A DNA stretch of 40,836 nucleotides from Helicobacter jaachi. GTDB taxonomy: Bacteria; Campylobacterota; Campylobacteria; Campylobacterales; Helicobacteraceae. Positions 22,005 through 30,181 of the stretch are shown one piece after another. A program made the position numbers and the translations under genes. The notes below the pieces were generated by a model. The model ran no database searches. It was not told where the DNA came from and saw only the letters and a program-made list of their open reading frames with translations. How positions within the stretch are numbered: position 1 is the stretch's first letter; each line of letters starts with the position of its first letter. The stretch lies in NCBI RefSeq assembly GCF_000763135.2, contig NZ_JRPR02000009.1:1-40836 (forward strand), read 5' to 3'.

Positions 22005-22123
22005 TAACTCCTTTAAAGTAGATTCCAAAAAGCTTTTAGCCTTTTGTTGCAATAATTATAGAGCAAACAAAGACTTAAAATAACGCAAATAACGCTATTT
22101 AATAGCCTTTTATCCCTTATAGC
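22005..22123 (-). repeat. Promoter cassette R3 (shorter copy)
   Basis: About 120 bp matching R1 and R2, reading leftward: GCGTTATTT tandem (22095-22079), TATAAT (22060-22055), leader and AAAGGAG. Similarity stops at the topA end, so the outer 80 bp of R1/R2 are missing. It starts a transcript independent of the T4SS operon just upstream. Confidence 0.78.
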
Positions 22124-22130
22124 ATTTTGC

Positions 22131-23984
22131 CTATTTTCTTTTAGGCATTTTTGAAATATTATCATCAATGAAAGCTTTTGCGATTCTATAATCTTGCTCT
22201 ATGCCTTTTGGTAGCGCGATTTTTAGGGTATTGGCAATATTTTTACAAAAATTGAACTGCTTTTTGCTAGGTGGGTATTCTCTTCTCTCTTTAGATTCTG
22301 CTCGGAGGGGTATAAAATCCATTTTTGAATGAATTTCTTTCATATATTCCACATATTGTTTCTTGCCCTCCATTATTTCATCTAGAGCGGATTCCATTTG
22401 GGCTGTGAAATGCAAATCTAGAAGCCATCGATTTTTGTCTTTTTTAAAAAAATTAATTACAGACATTCCAAGTTTTGTGGGAATAATTTCACGCTTTTTA
22501 TCTTTGGATATTTCTATGTATTCCTTATTAAGTAGGATAGGTAAGAATGTAGCATAAGTGCTAGGTCTCCCTATACCTGCTTTTTCCATTACTTCTATGA
22601 AATCGGCTTCTAAATATCGTTTAGGGGGATTTTTTTGAATATCTTTAATGCTTATTTGGGCGATGGGTATAGAATCTCGCTCTTTGTATGCAAATTCACT
22701 TAGCTCCTGTTCATCATTTTCCTCTTTCTCATTTTCTTTTGGCTCACTAAATAGCTGTAAAAATCCTAAATCAATAGGCTTTTTGAAGCTCATCTTAAAT
22801 GCTGTTGTTTTGATATTAATAAAAACATTTGTTTTTTCATAGATAGCGGGCTTACTTTGTGAAAGAATAGTATTTTTGAAAATAATTTTATAAAGTGCAA
22901 TATGGCTAGAATCTAGCTGCTCTTTGGCGCATATAGATTCTGTGTCTTCATATTTATGGCAATGTGTAATCCTTATAGCCTCGTGGGCTTCTGCTTGAGA
23001 ATTTTTACCCGCCTTATATTCAGTGTATTGATAAGTGTCTGGGTAAATTGGAGCAAAGAAGTTTTGAGCCTCTTGTAAAAATTCTTTACTTAAGGATTCA
23101 GAATCTGTGCGTATATAGGTGATTAAACCTTTGGCAAAAAGTTGCTGCGCTAGATTTTGAATATCTTTTGCAGCAAGCCCTAACTTTTTGCTAGCAACCT
23201 TTAGCAGTTTGCTCGTAGTAAAGGGTTTAGGAGGATTAGTTTTTGTGGTTGTTTTTTCAATTTTAGTAATTAAGCCTTTATCAAATGAGATAATATCATC
23301 AATGATTTTCTGGGCTTCATCTTTACTGCTAAATCTTACCTCTTTATCATTCTCAATATACTTAAATATAATTTCTTTATTTTCAAGCAAACTTGCGGCA
23401 ATGATGGCATATTCTTTTTTCTGCTCTTGGTCTAGATTGGCAAAATCATTTATTTCCTCTTCTCGTTTTGTAATAAGTGATAGTGTTGGGGTCTGCACAC
23501 GCCCTGCACTTAGCATTTTATTGTATGCTAGTGATTGAGTAAGATACGGAGAAAGAATGAAACCTATGAGTTGGTCGCTTACTCGTCTTGCAAGAAATGA
23601 TTTATAGTAATTAAAATTTGTCTCTACAAAGAGTTTGGCATTTTTAAGCCCTGCTTGAATACCGCTTGGGGTGATTTCGTGAAATTCCGCTCGATAGACT
23701 TTATCTGCGACATTTTTAATCTTTTGAAAAAACATATAGCCTATCGCATATCCTTCTCTATCAGGGTCGCTTGCAATATAAACTTCTTGTCCTTTAGCCT
23801 TGTTGATAGCATTCATAATAAGAGATTTTTTGGATTCTGTATAATCAAAGATTGCATTGTAATCTTTTTCTACCTCAATATTTTTCAAATCCATAAAATG
23901 TCCTATGGTAGCAATAACCTCATAACCCGTAATCTGTTTGATTTTGGCAACCTTATTGGGTGATTCTATGATGATAAGTGGCAT
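22131..23984 (-). CDS. topA: Type IA DNA topoisomerase, short plasmid/ICE form
   Basis: A 617-aa enzyme. The Toprim domain has Glu7 in IIIESPNK and Asp73/Asp75 in SDPDREG. The active-site Tyr290 lies in LITYIRTDS, and SAGRVQTPTL (159-168) is the usual conserved loop. It lacks the C-terminal zinc fingers of chromosomal TopA, ending near MPKRK with a basic tip. Such short TopA proteins are part of the H. pylori ICEHptfs gene clusters beside the T4SS. It may relax DNA at oriT or in the recipient. It is the last gene of the long T4SS operon, 36 bp after the 73-aa gene. Confidence 0.9.
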   Translation of the reverse strand: MPLIIIESPNKVAKIKQITGYEVIATIGHFMDLKNIEVEKDYNAIFDYTESKKSLIMNAINKAKGQEVYIASDPDREGYAIGYMFFQKIKNVADKVYRAEFHEITPSGIQAGLKNAKLFVETNFNYYKSFLARRVSDQLIGFILSPYLTQSLAYNKMLSAGRVQTPTLSLITKREEEINDFANLDQEQKKEYAIIAASLLENKEIIFKYIENDKEVRFSSKDEAQKIIDDIISFDKGLITKIEKTTTKTNPPKPFTTSKLLKVASKKLGLAAKDIQNLAQQLFAKGLITYIRTDSESLSKEFLQEAQNFFAPIYPDTYQYTEYKAGKNSQAEAHEAIRITHCHKYEDTESICAKEQLDSSHIALYKIIFKNTILSQSKPAIYEKTNVFINIKTTAFKMSFKKPIDLGFLQLFSEPKENEKEENDEQELSEFAYKERDSIPIAQISIKDIQKNPPKRYLEADFIEVMEKAGIGRPSTYATFLPILLNKEYIEISKDKKREIIPTKLGMSVINFFKKDKNRWLLDLHFTAQMESALDEIMEGKKQYVEYMKEIHSKMDFIPLRAESKERREYPPSKKQFNFCKNIANTLKIALPKGIEQDYRIAKAFIDDNISKMPKRK

Positions 23985-24020
23985 TGTTTCTCCTTTTGAT
24001 GTGATTAAATAATTTGGCTC

Positions 24021-24242
24021 TTATTTGTCAAATTCTTTAAAATTGCAGCAATTTTTAAGAGCAGAATGTTCTATTGTGTTTTGATTTGCTTGCCTGATTT
24101 GTTTATAAAAATCTTTAGCATATTCCTCAATACTCTGATTATCGTTTTGTAATTTTTTAGAATCTATACGAGATTCTAAAGATGATGGCAAAAGTTTTTC
24201 TTTCTGCAGCTTTGTGTTTTGATTTATAATGTCAAATGCCAT
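24021..24242 (-). CDS. Small protein between virD4 and topA, 73 aa
   Basis: No family recognised. It is hydrophilic, Lys/Gln/Asn-rich and helical (SIEEYAKDFYKQIRQANQNT), with a Cys pair near the end (KNCCNF). AGAGGAG precedes ATG 24242, and the gene is 11 bp after virD4 and 36 bp before topA, so it is a genuine operon member. It may be a coupling-protein or relaxosome helper. Confidence 0.65.
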   Translation of the reverse strand: MAFDIINQNTKLQKEKLLPSSLESRIDSKKLQNDNQSIEEYAKDFYKQIRQANQNTIEHSALKNCCNFKEFDK

Positions 24243-24253
24243 TAAGAACTCCT

Positions 24254-26746
24254 CTATTGGTTTTTCAAATCTGCCATAGAAAAACGCAAGCTAAATCCTG
24301 CATTTTCTATAAGTGGATTTGTGTCTTTTTGTATCTTTTTCCAAGTATCTAGGCTAACTTTTGCTTCACTATTTTCGGTTGGTGGCAAGTCTTTTGGCGG
24401 ATTTTTAAGTGCAATATTAATGATGTCTGAATTTATGCTCTTAACATACTCTTTGCGCTTAATCTCAAGCATTTTTTGAATTTGGGCATTAATTTCTTCT
24501 TGGCTCATTGTTTTGGTATTTTCATTCTCACTCATAGTCTGCGTGGCTTGGCTTATCATTTTGTCTTCAACAAGCATTTCATTCCATTGCTCTTGGGCTT
24601 TTTTATCTTCCTCACTTGATGATTTAGATGTTAGGTCTGTCTGGTAGGTATTAGAATCTTGAACTACTTGTACCTGCTTATCCTCATTTAATTGCTCTAA
24701 TGGCTGTTGCTCTTGTATTTTTGGAGAATGCGTTGTTACTTGCAAAGTTTGGCTAGATTCTATATGTGAATTCTTGTGCTTTTTGCTGTGAAGCTTTTTA
24801 AGCAATGCCGCATTAGTAGGGTCATATTCCCACTTAAGCCGCTTTTGCATTGCTTTTTCTTTATAGTAATATGCCGCTTTGATTTTGATAGGCTTTGCCT
24901 TATGTCCAGATACAAGGATAATAATTTCATCATTTGGTATATTTAAAATATCTTGCGCGGTAATAAGTTCTGTTCCCTCCAATGAATAACTAGAAGTCCC
25001 ACCAAATGCTATTGCTCCATCTTTTGTGCTATGGCTTCTATTTTCTCTTGTGTATTTGCCTATTTGTTTAGATACCTGTTCTGCAGAATCTGCGTCATTC
25101 ATTTTAAATAGAATCTGATAACCTGTTGTATCAGTCATAATTTTTAAATCATCTTCACCATAATATTTTTTAATAAGCCCATAGCTTTGGGTAATGTAAA
25201 GTGGCACGATGTTATAGCTTCTACACAATGCAGGCATTTCTAGTAAAAAAGGCATTTTCCCAAATCGTATAAACTCATCAAGAATAAGATATATGCGCTC
25301 ATTTAGGTTTTTACTTTCTCTTGTCATTAGATTCTTGGCAATAGATTCTAAAAGCACACGAATGAGACTTTTTAATGTATCAATATCAGTTTGAGCAATC
25401 TTAATATAAAGTGTAATATTTTTCTCGCGCAAATCTTCATACTCAAAGCTCATTGAACTTGTAGCATCTCGCACTTGATATGAAGTAAAAACTGCCATAA
25501 ATCTTGAAAATGTGGATTTAATACTTGCAAATTCTTCATCTGCAGCATTTGCCCACGCTCTTGCATAATTTCTTACAATCACATCAAGAGTTTCTAGCCC
25601 ACTTTGTTTGTTTGCTTCAATTTGCTCATAAGTTTCGCTTTCCCAATTCTTGGGATTCTTAATGTCCAAATATTTTTGTTCAGCAACTTGCTGATAGAAA
25701 ATTTTTTCAGGATTTATGCCATCTATCTCAAGATATTTGCTAGTTTTTGGGTCAAATTCATAGATTTTCTCATAATAAGGGCTTTCTTTTGGAATAAGAG
25801 GTTTGTAATCTTTCATCGGGGCATTAGCAATATCAAAGAAATTACTTTCATTTTTTACACAGCACTCATAGAGCGCGTGAAACACAAAAAATTCTTTTGC
25901 TTTACTTACCCAGTGGTCTTCTCCTTTTTCTTCCACAAAGATTGTATTGGCAATCTCATCAACAAGTCGCCTTTTGCCATTGAAATCAAGTTTGGAGATA
26001 ATTTTTTTATCAAACGGATTAAATTTAAGGCTGTTGTCGTTTCCTAGAGGATTAAAGACATATACTTCATTTTTGAAAGCTGATTGACGATAGCCAGCTG
26101 TTAAATCGCAAAGCTCACCTTTAATGTCTAAGACCACACAGCTTGTAGGCAGCGTTAATAAATTTGGAATGGCTACTGCTGTTGATTTACCAGCACCCGG
26201 CGGAGCAACGATAAGGGCTGCCAATGGCGCAGAGAAATAAATTTTACGCTTTGTCCATAATTCTTTATGGATTCCAAGCAAAAAACCTCCTCTTGAATAA
26301 TTTACATCAAGCATAGGCGTTTCAATTACTATGCCAAATTCAAAGAATTTTTTAAGAGCTTTTTTGTAGCGTTGTGGTGTGAAATTTAGCGGATTAAGGA
26401 GCTGAAGGGTATTTGTGATAAATTTATTCATCACAAATCTTTGTTTCTCTATATCTTTACTTTGCGCCCATCTTGCTTTGCCGTGAGTAGTTTTAGTGGT
26501 CTTACCTTTGAGTATCATAATAAGAAATAATGGTGGCATAAGTGAAAGAATAAGAGCTAGATACACATCAAATTTCATAGGTCTTTTAAAGCCATTAAGT
26601 ATATTATCTACTATGATAAGTGCGAATTTAATGAGTTTATCCCATTCATTTATAGCAAACATATAGTGCAGTGCATAAAGAAATGTAGCGGGAACAGAAA
26701 TAATAGCAATTAAAAAATATAAGGGATAAAGTTTTTTATTATTCAT
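24254..26746 (-). CDS. virD4: VirD4 coupling protein
   Basis: An 830-aa ATPase that would recruit the relaxase-DNA complex and any protein substrates to the T4SS. Two N-terminal membrane helices (9-31 and 62-80) are followed by the TraG/VirD4 core with Walker A APPGAGKST (181-189) and Walker B YLILDEFIRFG (about 470). The all-alpha insertion lies between them. The C-terminal 170 residues are Gln/Glu-rich and probably flexible, as in coupling proteins that bind acidic or adaptor ligands. The gene overlaps the MobC-like gene by TAATG, tying relaxosome and coupling protein together. Confidence 0.93.
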   Translation of the reverse strand: MNNKKLYPLYFLIAIISVPATFLYALHYMFAINEWDKLIKFALIIVDNILNGFKRPMKFDVYLALILSLMPPLFLIMILKGKTTKTTHGKARWAQSKDIEKQRFVMNKFITNTLQLLNPLNFTPQRYKKALKKFFEFGIVIETPMLDVNYSRGGFLLGIHKELWTKRKIYFSAPLAALIVAPPGAGKSTAVAIPNLLTLPTSCVVLDIKGELCDLTAGYRQSAFKNEVYVFNPLGNDNSLKFNPFDKKIISKLDFNGKRRLVDEIANTIFVEEKGEDHWVSKAKEFFVFHALYECCVKNESNFFDIANAPMKDYKPLIPKESPYYEKIYEFDPKTSKYLEIDGINPEKIFYQQVAEQKYLDIKNPKNWESETYEQIEANKQSGLETLDVIVRNYARAWANAADEEFASIKSTFSRFMAVFTSYQVRDATSSMSFEYEDLREKNITLYIKIAQTDIDTLKSLIRVLLESIAKNLMTRESKNLNERIYLILDEFIRFGKMPFLLEMPALCRSYNIVPLYITQSYGLIKKYYGEDDLKIMTDTTGYQILFKMNDADSAEQVSKQIGKYTRENRSHSTKDGAIAFGGTSSYSLEGTELITAQDILNIPNDEIIILVSGHKAKPIKIKAAYYYKEKAMQKRLKWEYDPTNAALLKKLHSKKHKNSHIESSQTLQVTTHSPKIQEQQPLEQLNEDKQVQVVQDSNTYQTDLTSKSSSEEDKKAQEQWNEMLVEDKMISQATQTMSENENTKTMSQEEINAQIQKMLEIKRKEYVKSINSDIINIALKNPPKDLPPTENSEAKVSLDTWKKIQKDTNPLIENAGFSLRFSMADLKNQ

Positions 26747-27198
26747 TATCTCTTCCTTGTATGAGTTTTAGATAAAAGAATATTGGCAAAATGATTGGTG
26801 AGCTTTCTTGTTTCTTCCAAACCTTGTTTTAGCTCATTTAATTCGTGCTTTATTTCCATTAAAAAATTTTCATCTCTTGTTAGATTCTCTAACTCCCACT
26901 CATCATCGCTAAGGTTTGCAATATTCAAGCGCAATGCAATTTGATTAATATTGCTCATTGTGGCATTAAGGTCTGTATAGAACTTTTTATTGAAATTAAG
27001 AATATTTTTAATTTCATTTGATTTTTTCTGTATATCTTTTTCTTTATGGCTTGAAAGAAAGTTTTCAATAACCTCTGTCATTGTCTTGCCTTCTTTTTGT
27101 GCTTTTTTGGTTAAGTTTTTATAAGATTCTATGGATAGAAGACAATGGAATCTGTGTGAATTAAAAGTTTTACTATTTTTGTAGTCTGTCTTTCTCAT
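26746..27198 (-). CDS. MobC-like relaxosome accessory protein
   Basis: A 150-aa protein. Residues 17-50 (RFHCLLSIESYKNLTKKAQK and TMTEVIENFL) look like a ribbon-helix-helix or related DNA-binding fold. NINQIALRLN (83-92) is the hallmark of MobC-family proteins that open oriT for the relaxase. A coiled coil follows (110-140) and the tail is KTHTRKR. It sits between virB11 and virD4 rather than next to the relaxase gene. It is the best candidate to bind the oriT hairpin and possibly the TATG-NN-CATA dyads. Confidence 0.7.
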   Translation of the reverse strand: MRKTDYKNSKTFNSHRFHCLLSIESYKNLTKKAQKEGKTMTEVIENFLSSHKEKDIQKKSNEIKNILNFNKKFYTDLNATMSNINQIALRLNIANLSDDEWELENLTRDENFLMEIKHELNELKQGLEETRKLTNHFANILLSKTHTRKR

Positions 27199-27199
27199 T

Positions 27200-28141
27200 T
27201 TAGGCTACCTTTTCTTGCAGGATTCTTCTTAAATCTTTTTTTACATCAAGTATATCCTCAATAATGCGTGCTGTGCCTTTGCGTTTGATTTGAATGACAT
27301 AATCAATAGCAGCAATAAAATAATCAATAATAGCTTCATCAGATACATTGCTTGCACCACCAAATTTAGCATTCATCGTGATAGCATAAATGGCATCTTT
27401 TACGCCATTGGCGTGCAAAGTTGAAATAGAGCCACTATGTCCTGTATTATTAAGGCGTAAAAAGAGCATTGTATTGCGTGTGTCAATTTCTCCAAGCAGT
27501 AATCTATCAGGAGACATACGCATACAATCATTGAGTGCTTTCTCATAGGTATAGTTAGCAGATTCTGTTTTGCTTACTACAATTTGCACTTTATTTGGAT
27601 TTTTAATGTGTAGCTCGGGTGAATCCTCTACAATGACTATGCGCTCATTTAATGGAATCTCTTCAAGCAAAGAATTAGCAAATGAAGTTTTGCCTGTGGC
27701 TGTTCCACCGCTTACAAGGATATTTTTACGCTCTTTTATAAGATTTTTTAATCTCTCATAACTCCAAAGCTCTGCGCAATGTTGGCTAAAAGCAAAATTT
27801 TCTATTGGAAATTTTGCTTCACTAGGCACACGAATATTAATACTAATTTCATTTGTTGCAGTAATGCTTGGGTGCAGAGCATTCACACGAAAGCGTGAGT
27901 TGGGTATAGAGCAAGACAGATGAGGCACATTAATATCAAAAAAGAGGTTGCGCGCAGTGGCAAGCTGCTCACAAAAATTGAGCAAAAATCTTTCATCAAG
28001 ACTTTCATCTTCAAGTCTTTCATAATGTCCATTTTTCTGAACCCAAAGCTCTTTTTCTCTATTAATGCAAATCTCATTAATCTCCATTGTAAGATATTTG
28101 TCAAGTCTTGAAAGTAAGGCTTCTAAGAGTTTTGAGCGCAT
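27200..28141 (-). CDS. virB11: VirB11 secretion ATPase
   Basis: A 313-aa traffic ATPase. Walker A GGTATGKTS is at 145-153, the Asp box VIVEDSPEL near 172, the Walker B-like RLLLGEID near 209 and the His box STLHANG near 240. The N-terminal domain (1-125) is complete. It would form a hexamer at the inner membrane and, with VirD4 and VirB4, power pilus assembly and substrate passage. AAAGGA stands before ATG 28141. Confidence 0.95.
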   Translation of the reverse strand: MRSKLLEALLSRLDKYLTMEINEICINREKELWVQKNGHYERLEDESLDERFLLNFCEQLATARNLFFDINVPHLSCSIPNSRFRVNALHPSITATNEISINIRVPSEAKFPIENFAFSQHCAELWSYERLKNLIKERKNILVSGGTATGKTSFANSLLEEIPLNERIVIVEDSPELHIKNPNKVQIVVSKTESANYTYEKALNDCMRMSPDRLLLGEIDTRNTMLFLRLNNTGHSGSISTLHANGVKDAIYAITMNAKFGGASNVSDEAIIDYFIAAIDYVIQIKRKGTARIIEDILDVKKDLRRILQEKVA

Positions 28142-28150
28142 AGGTATCCT

Positions 28151-28348
28151 TTAGGCATTAATTTCATCGTTAAGTTTTTTTATTTTTATTTTTATTGACG
28201 CAACCTTAGCTTCAAGAGTGCGCAATTCTTTAATTTCTTTGTCAATCTGCTCCATTTTTTTAAGCTTTGTTCTTTTTTTGGCTATATCTGCCTGTATGCT
28301 CTCAAAATCAAGCTCTGCTTGTGTGTGGTTTGTCATTTCATTTTCCAT
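28151..28348 (-). CDS. Small coiled-coil protein, 65 aa
   Basis: Between the Cys-rich secreted protein and virB11, with AAAGGAG before ATG 28348. Residues 14-64 form one continuous charged coiled coil (IQADIAKKRTKLKKMEQIDK, then LEAKVASIKIKIKKLND). It has no signal or membrane segment, so it is cytoplasmic. It may bridge the ATPases or act as adaptor. No family recognised. Confidence 0.65.
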   Translation of the reverse strand: MENEMTNHTQAELDFESIQADIAKKRTKLKKMEQIDKEIKELRTLEAKVASIKIKIKKLNDEINA

Positions 28349-28380
28349 TGTGTTTCTCCTTTAGTGTTAAGATAAAATTA

Positions 28381-30153
28381 TCATCTTGCGTATTCAGCGC
28401 AACTACTATTTCTTCCACCTGCGTTATTGGCTCTTACACAAAAGTTTGTGCCATTATTAGTCCAATTCTTATATTCAGTGGTTTTTTCTATATTTTTGGT
28501 CGTATCATTCTCAAAATGCTTTCTATGAACCTCATAGTATGTGCGCCATTCTTCATTAAGATTGATACTATCACTAGCGGGAATCTCCTTTCTGCGCCAT
28601 TCATAGAATCTCTCATTTTTCCCCGTAGGGTCATAGTAAATGATATATTCTGAACCATCTGGGCGTATATAGACATCTTTTTTGGTTACATCATATTTGG
28701 TATAGGTCGTAGTCCAAGCAGCAGCTGCTGTATTAGTTAGAGCTTGATATGGGCAGGCATAGCTGCAAGTAGAAAACACACCGCATTTTTTCTTGCAAGT
28801 ATCAGGAAACTCTCTGTAGCTAAAAAGATTAAGATGAAAATTTTTTGTTATTTCTTCATTAGTAGGTTTTGCTTCATTGAGTGCTTCTAAATGCGTGTAT
28901 TCCATTGTGTATTCACTCTTTTTGCCAGCTGTTGTGGTGTAATCGCACGCTGTAACCTTCTCTTCTTTACCCTCTACATCATCATAAAATGATAATTCTG
29001 TGCGCTTTTTACCCTTGAGATTAGCATCGTCCATTACCCAATCGCCACAGCTTTTTTCTTTATAGTCAAAGACTTTATCTGTTTTTACACCTTTGTTAAT
29101 GAATATTTGTTCTTCAGTGAAAGGGTCGATATAGTATTGATTTACTATGCGTTGAGCCTGTTTGGTGGTATTGTTCTTCTCATATTCTATAAGTTCCTCA
29201 TTGACTTTGCCATAGGCAATGCAATCTGTAGCTTCATAAATTAGCCCATCAAGCCCTCGATAGAGAACTTGAGTAGTAAAAAATGTGCCTACACCATTGC
29301 CATAGTCTTTCTCTGTTTCTGATAATGAGCAGCGTGTGTCATCGCGCCACATTTCTGATTGATATTCTTCTCCAACTAAATCCACACAATCACCTAGATT
29401 CTGCACTTTAGATTCATTGTCAATGTAATAATATTGAGTTTGCTTAATAGCCTTATTTTTATCAAAATCCAATCGGTATTCACATTTTGTATCATCGCGC
29501 ACCGCCATTTTTTCTACACATTTGCCATCTTTGTCAATAATTGATAGCTTAACAGAATTAGTAAGATATTCAGGTACAGAACAAAATTGCTTGCTCCAAG
29601 TGGTTTCTGTGTTGGTCTCTCCTAGAGCTGTATTTGTTGAGCTTAGTGGAAAATATGGCATAGTAGAGCCTGTGCCGCCACTACCTACGCTAATATTGCC
29701 CACACTTGAGCCTTGTCCGGCACTAGCATTAGTGCCACTTTTACTTTGATTGGTTTTTTTAGCATTTTTTTCTTCTGTGCTAGGGGCATTGGCAACAATT
29801 TGGGCAAATTCTTGAAACTCTTTTTGATTTTCACCCGATAGAGATAGATTCTGCCCTTTAGGAAGTTTTGTATTAGAATCTTTAAGCTTTCTTGTAAGCT
29901 TAGGCTTACTCATAAGCGTATAGATTTTACCATTGTTCATAAGTCTATCAATCTCAAAGGTTACATTCTTTTTAGAATCTACCTTGTAAGTGCCTATGGC
30001 TTGAAATGAAAAATTATCATAGGCAATTTTTCCATTTAGCACACCCTCTTTGCTTCTAAACATTATGTCATCATCAGTAATCAATGAAATAGCAGCAGAA
30101 CTATGTTCTAACCCTAGACAAAGTATGATAAGAGCTGCAAAAAGCCTTTTCAT
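28381..30153 (-). CDS. Secreted Cys-rich T4SS-associated protein, 590 aa
   Basis: The start is ATG 30153, with AAAGGAGG just upstream; the open frame extends further but overlaps virB10. The signal peptide covers 1-20 (ending HSSAA). A Ser/Gly-rich linker (about 135-175) separates a 130-residue N-terminal part from a Cys-rich part. The latter has repeated units of the form DDTxC followed by a K-rich stretch, TxxYY and LxxCV. A dense cluster CKKKCGVFSTCSYACPY lies near 470, and it ends RNSSCAEYAR. No family recognised. It lies between virB10 and virB11, so it is likely a surface or periplasmic part of the apparatus, such as an adhesin or pilus-tip protein held by disulfides. Confidence 0.7.
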   Translation of the reverse strand: MKRLFAALIILCLGLEHSSAAISLITDDDIMFRSKEGVLNGKIAYDNFSFQAIGTYKVDSKKNVTFEIDRLMNNGKIYTLMSKPKLTRKLKDSNTKLPKGQNLSLSGENQKEFQEFAQIVANAPSTEEKNAKKTNQSKSGTNASAGQGSSVGNISVGSGGTGSTMPYFPLSSTNTALGETNTETTWSKQFCSVPEYLTNSVKLSIIDKDGKCVEKMAVRDDTKCEYRLDFDKNKAIKQTQYYYIDNESKVQNLGDCVDLVGEEYQSEMWRDDTRCSLSETEKDYGNGVGTFFTTQVLYRGLDGLIYEATDCIAYGKVNEELIEYEKNNTTKQAQRIVNQYYIDPFTEEQIFINKGVKTDKVFDYKEKSCGDWVMDDANLKGKKRTELSFYDDVEGKEEKVTACDYTTTAGKKSEYTMEYTHLEALNEAKPTNEEITKNFHLNLFSYREFPDTCKKKCGVFSTCSYACPYQALTNTAAAAWTTTYTKYDVTKKDVYIRPDGSEYIIYYDPTGKNERFYEWRRKEIPASDSINLNEEWRTYYEVHRKHFENDTTKNIEKTTEYKNWTNNGTNFCVRANNAGGRNSSCAEYAR

Positions 30154-30181
30154 CAGTCCTCCTTTGAAATAAAATTGAAAT

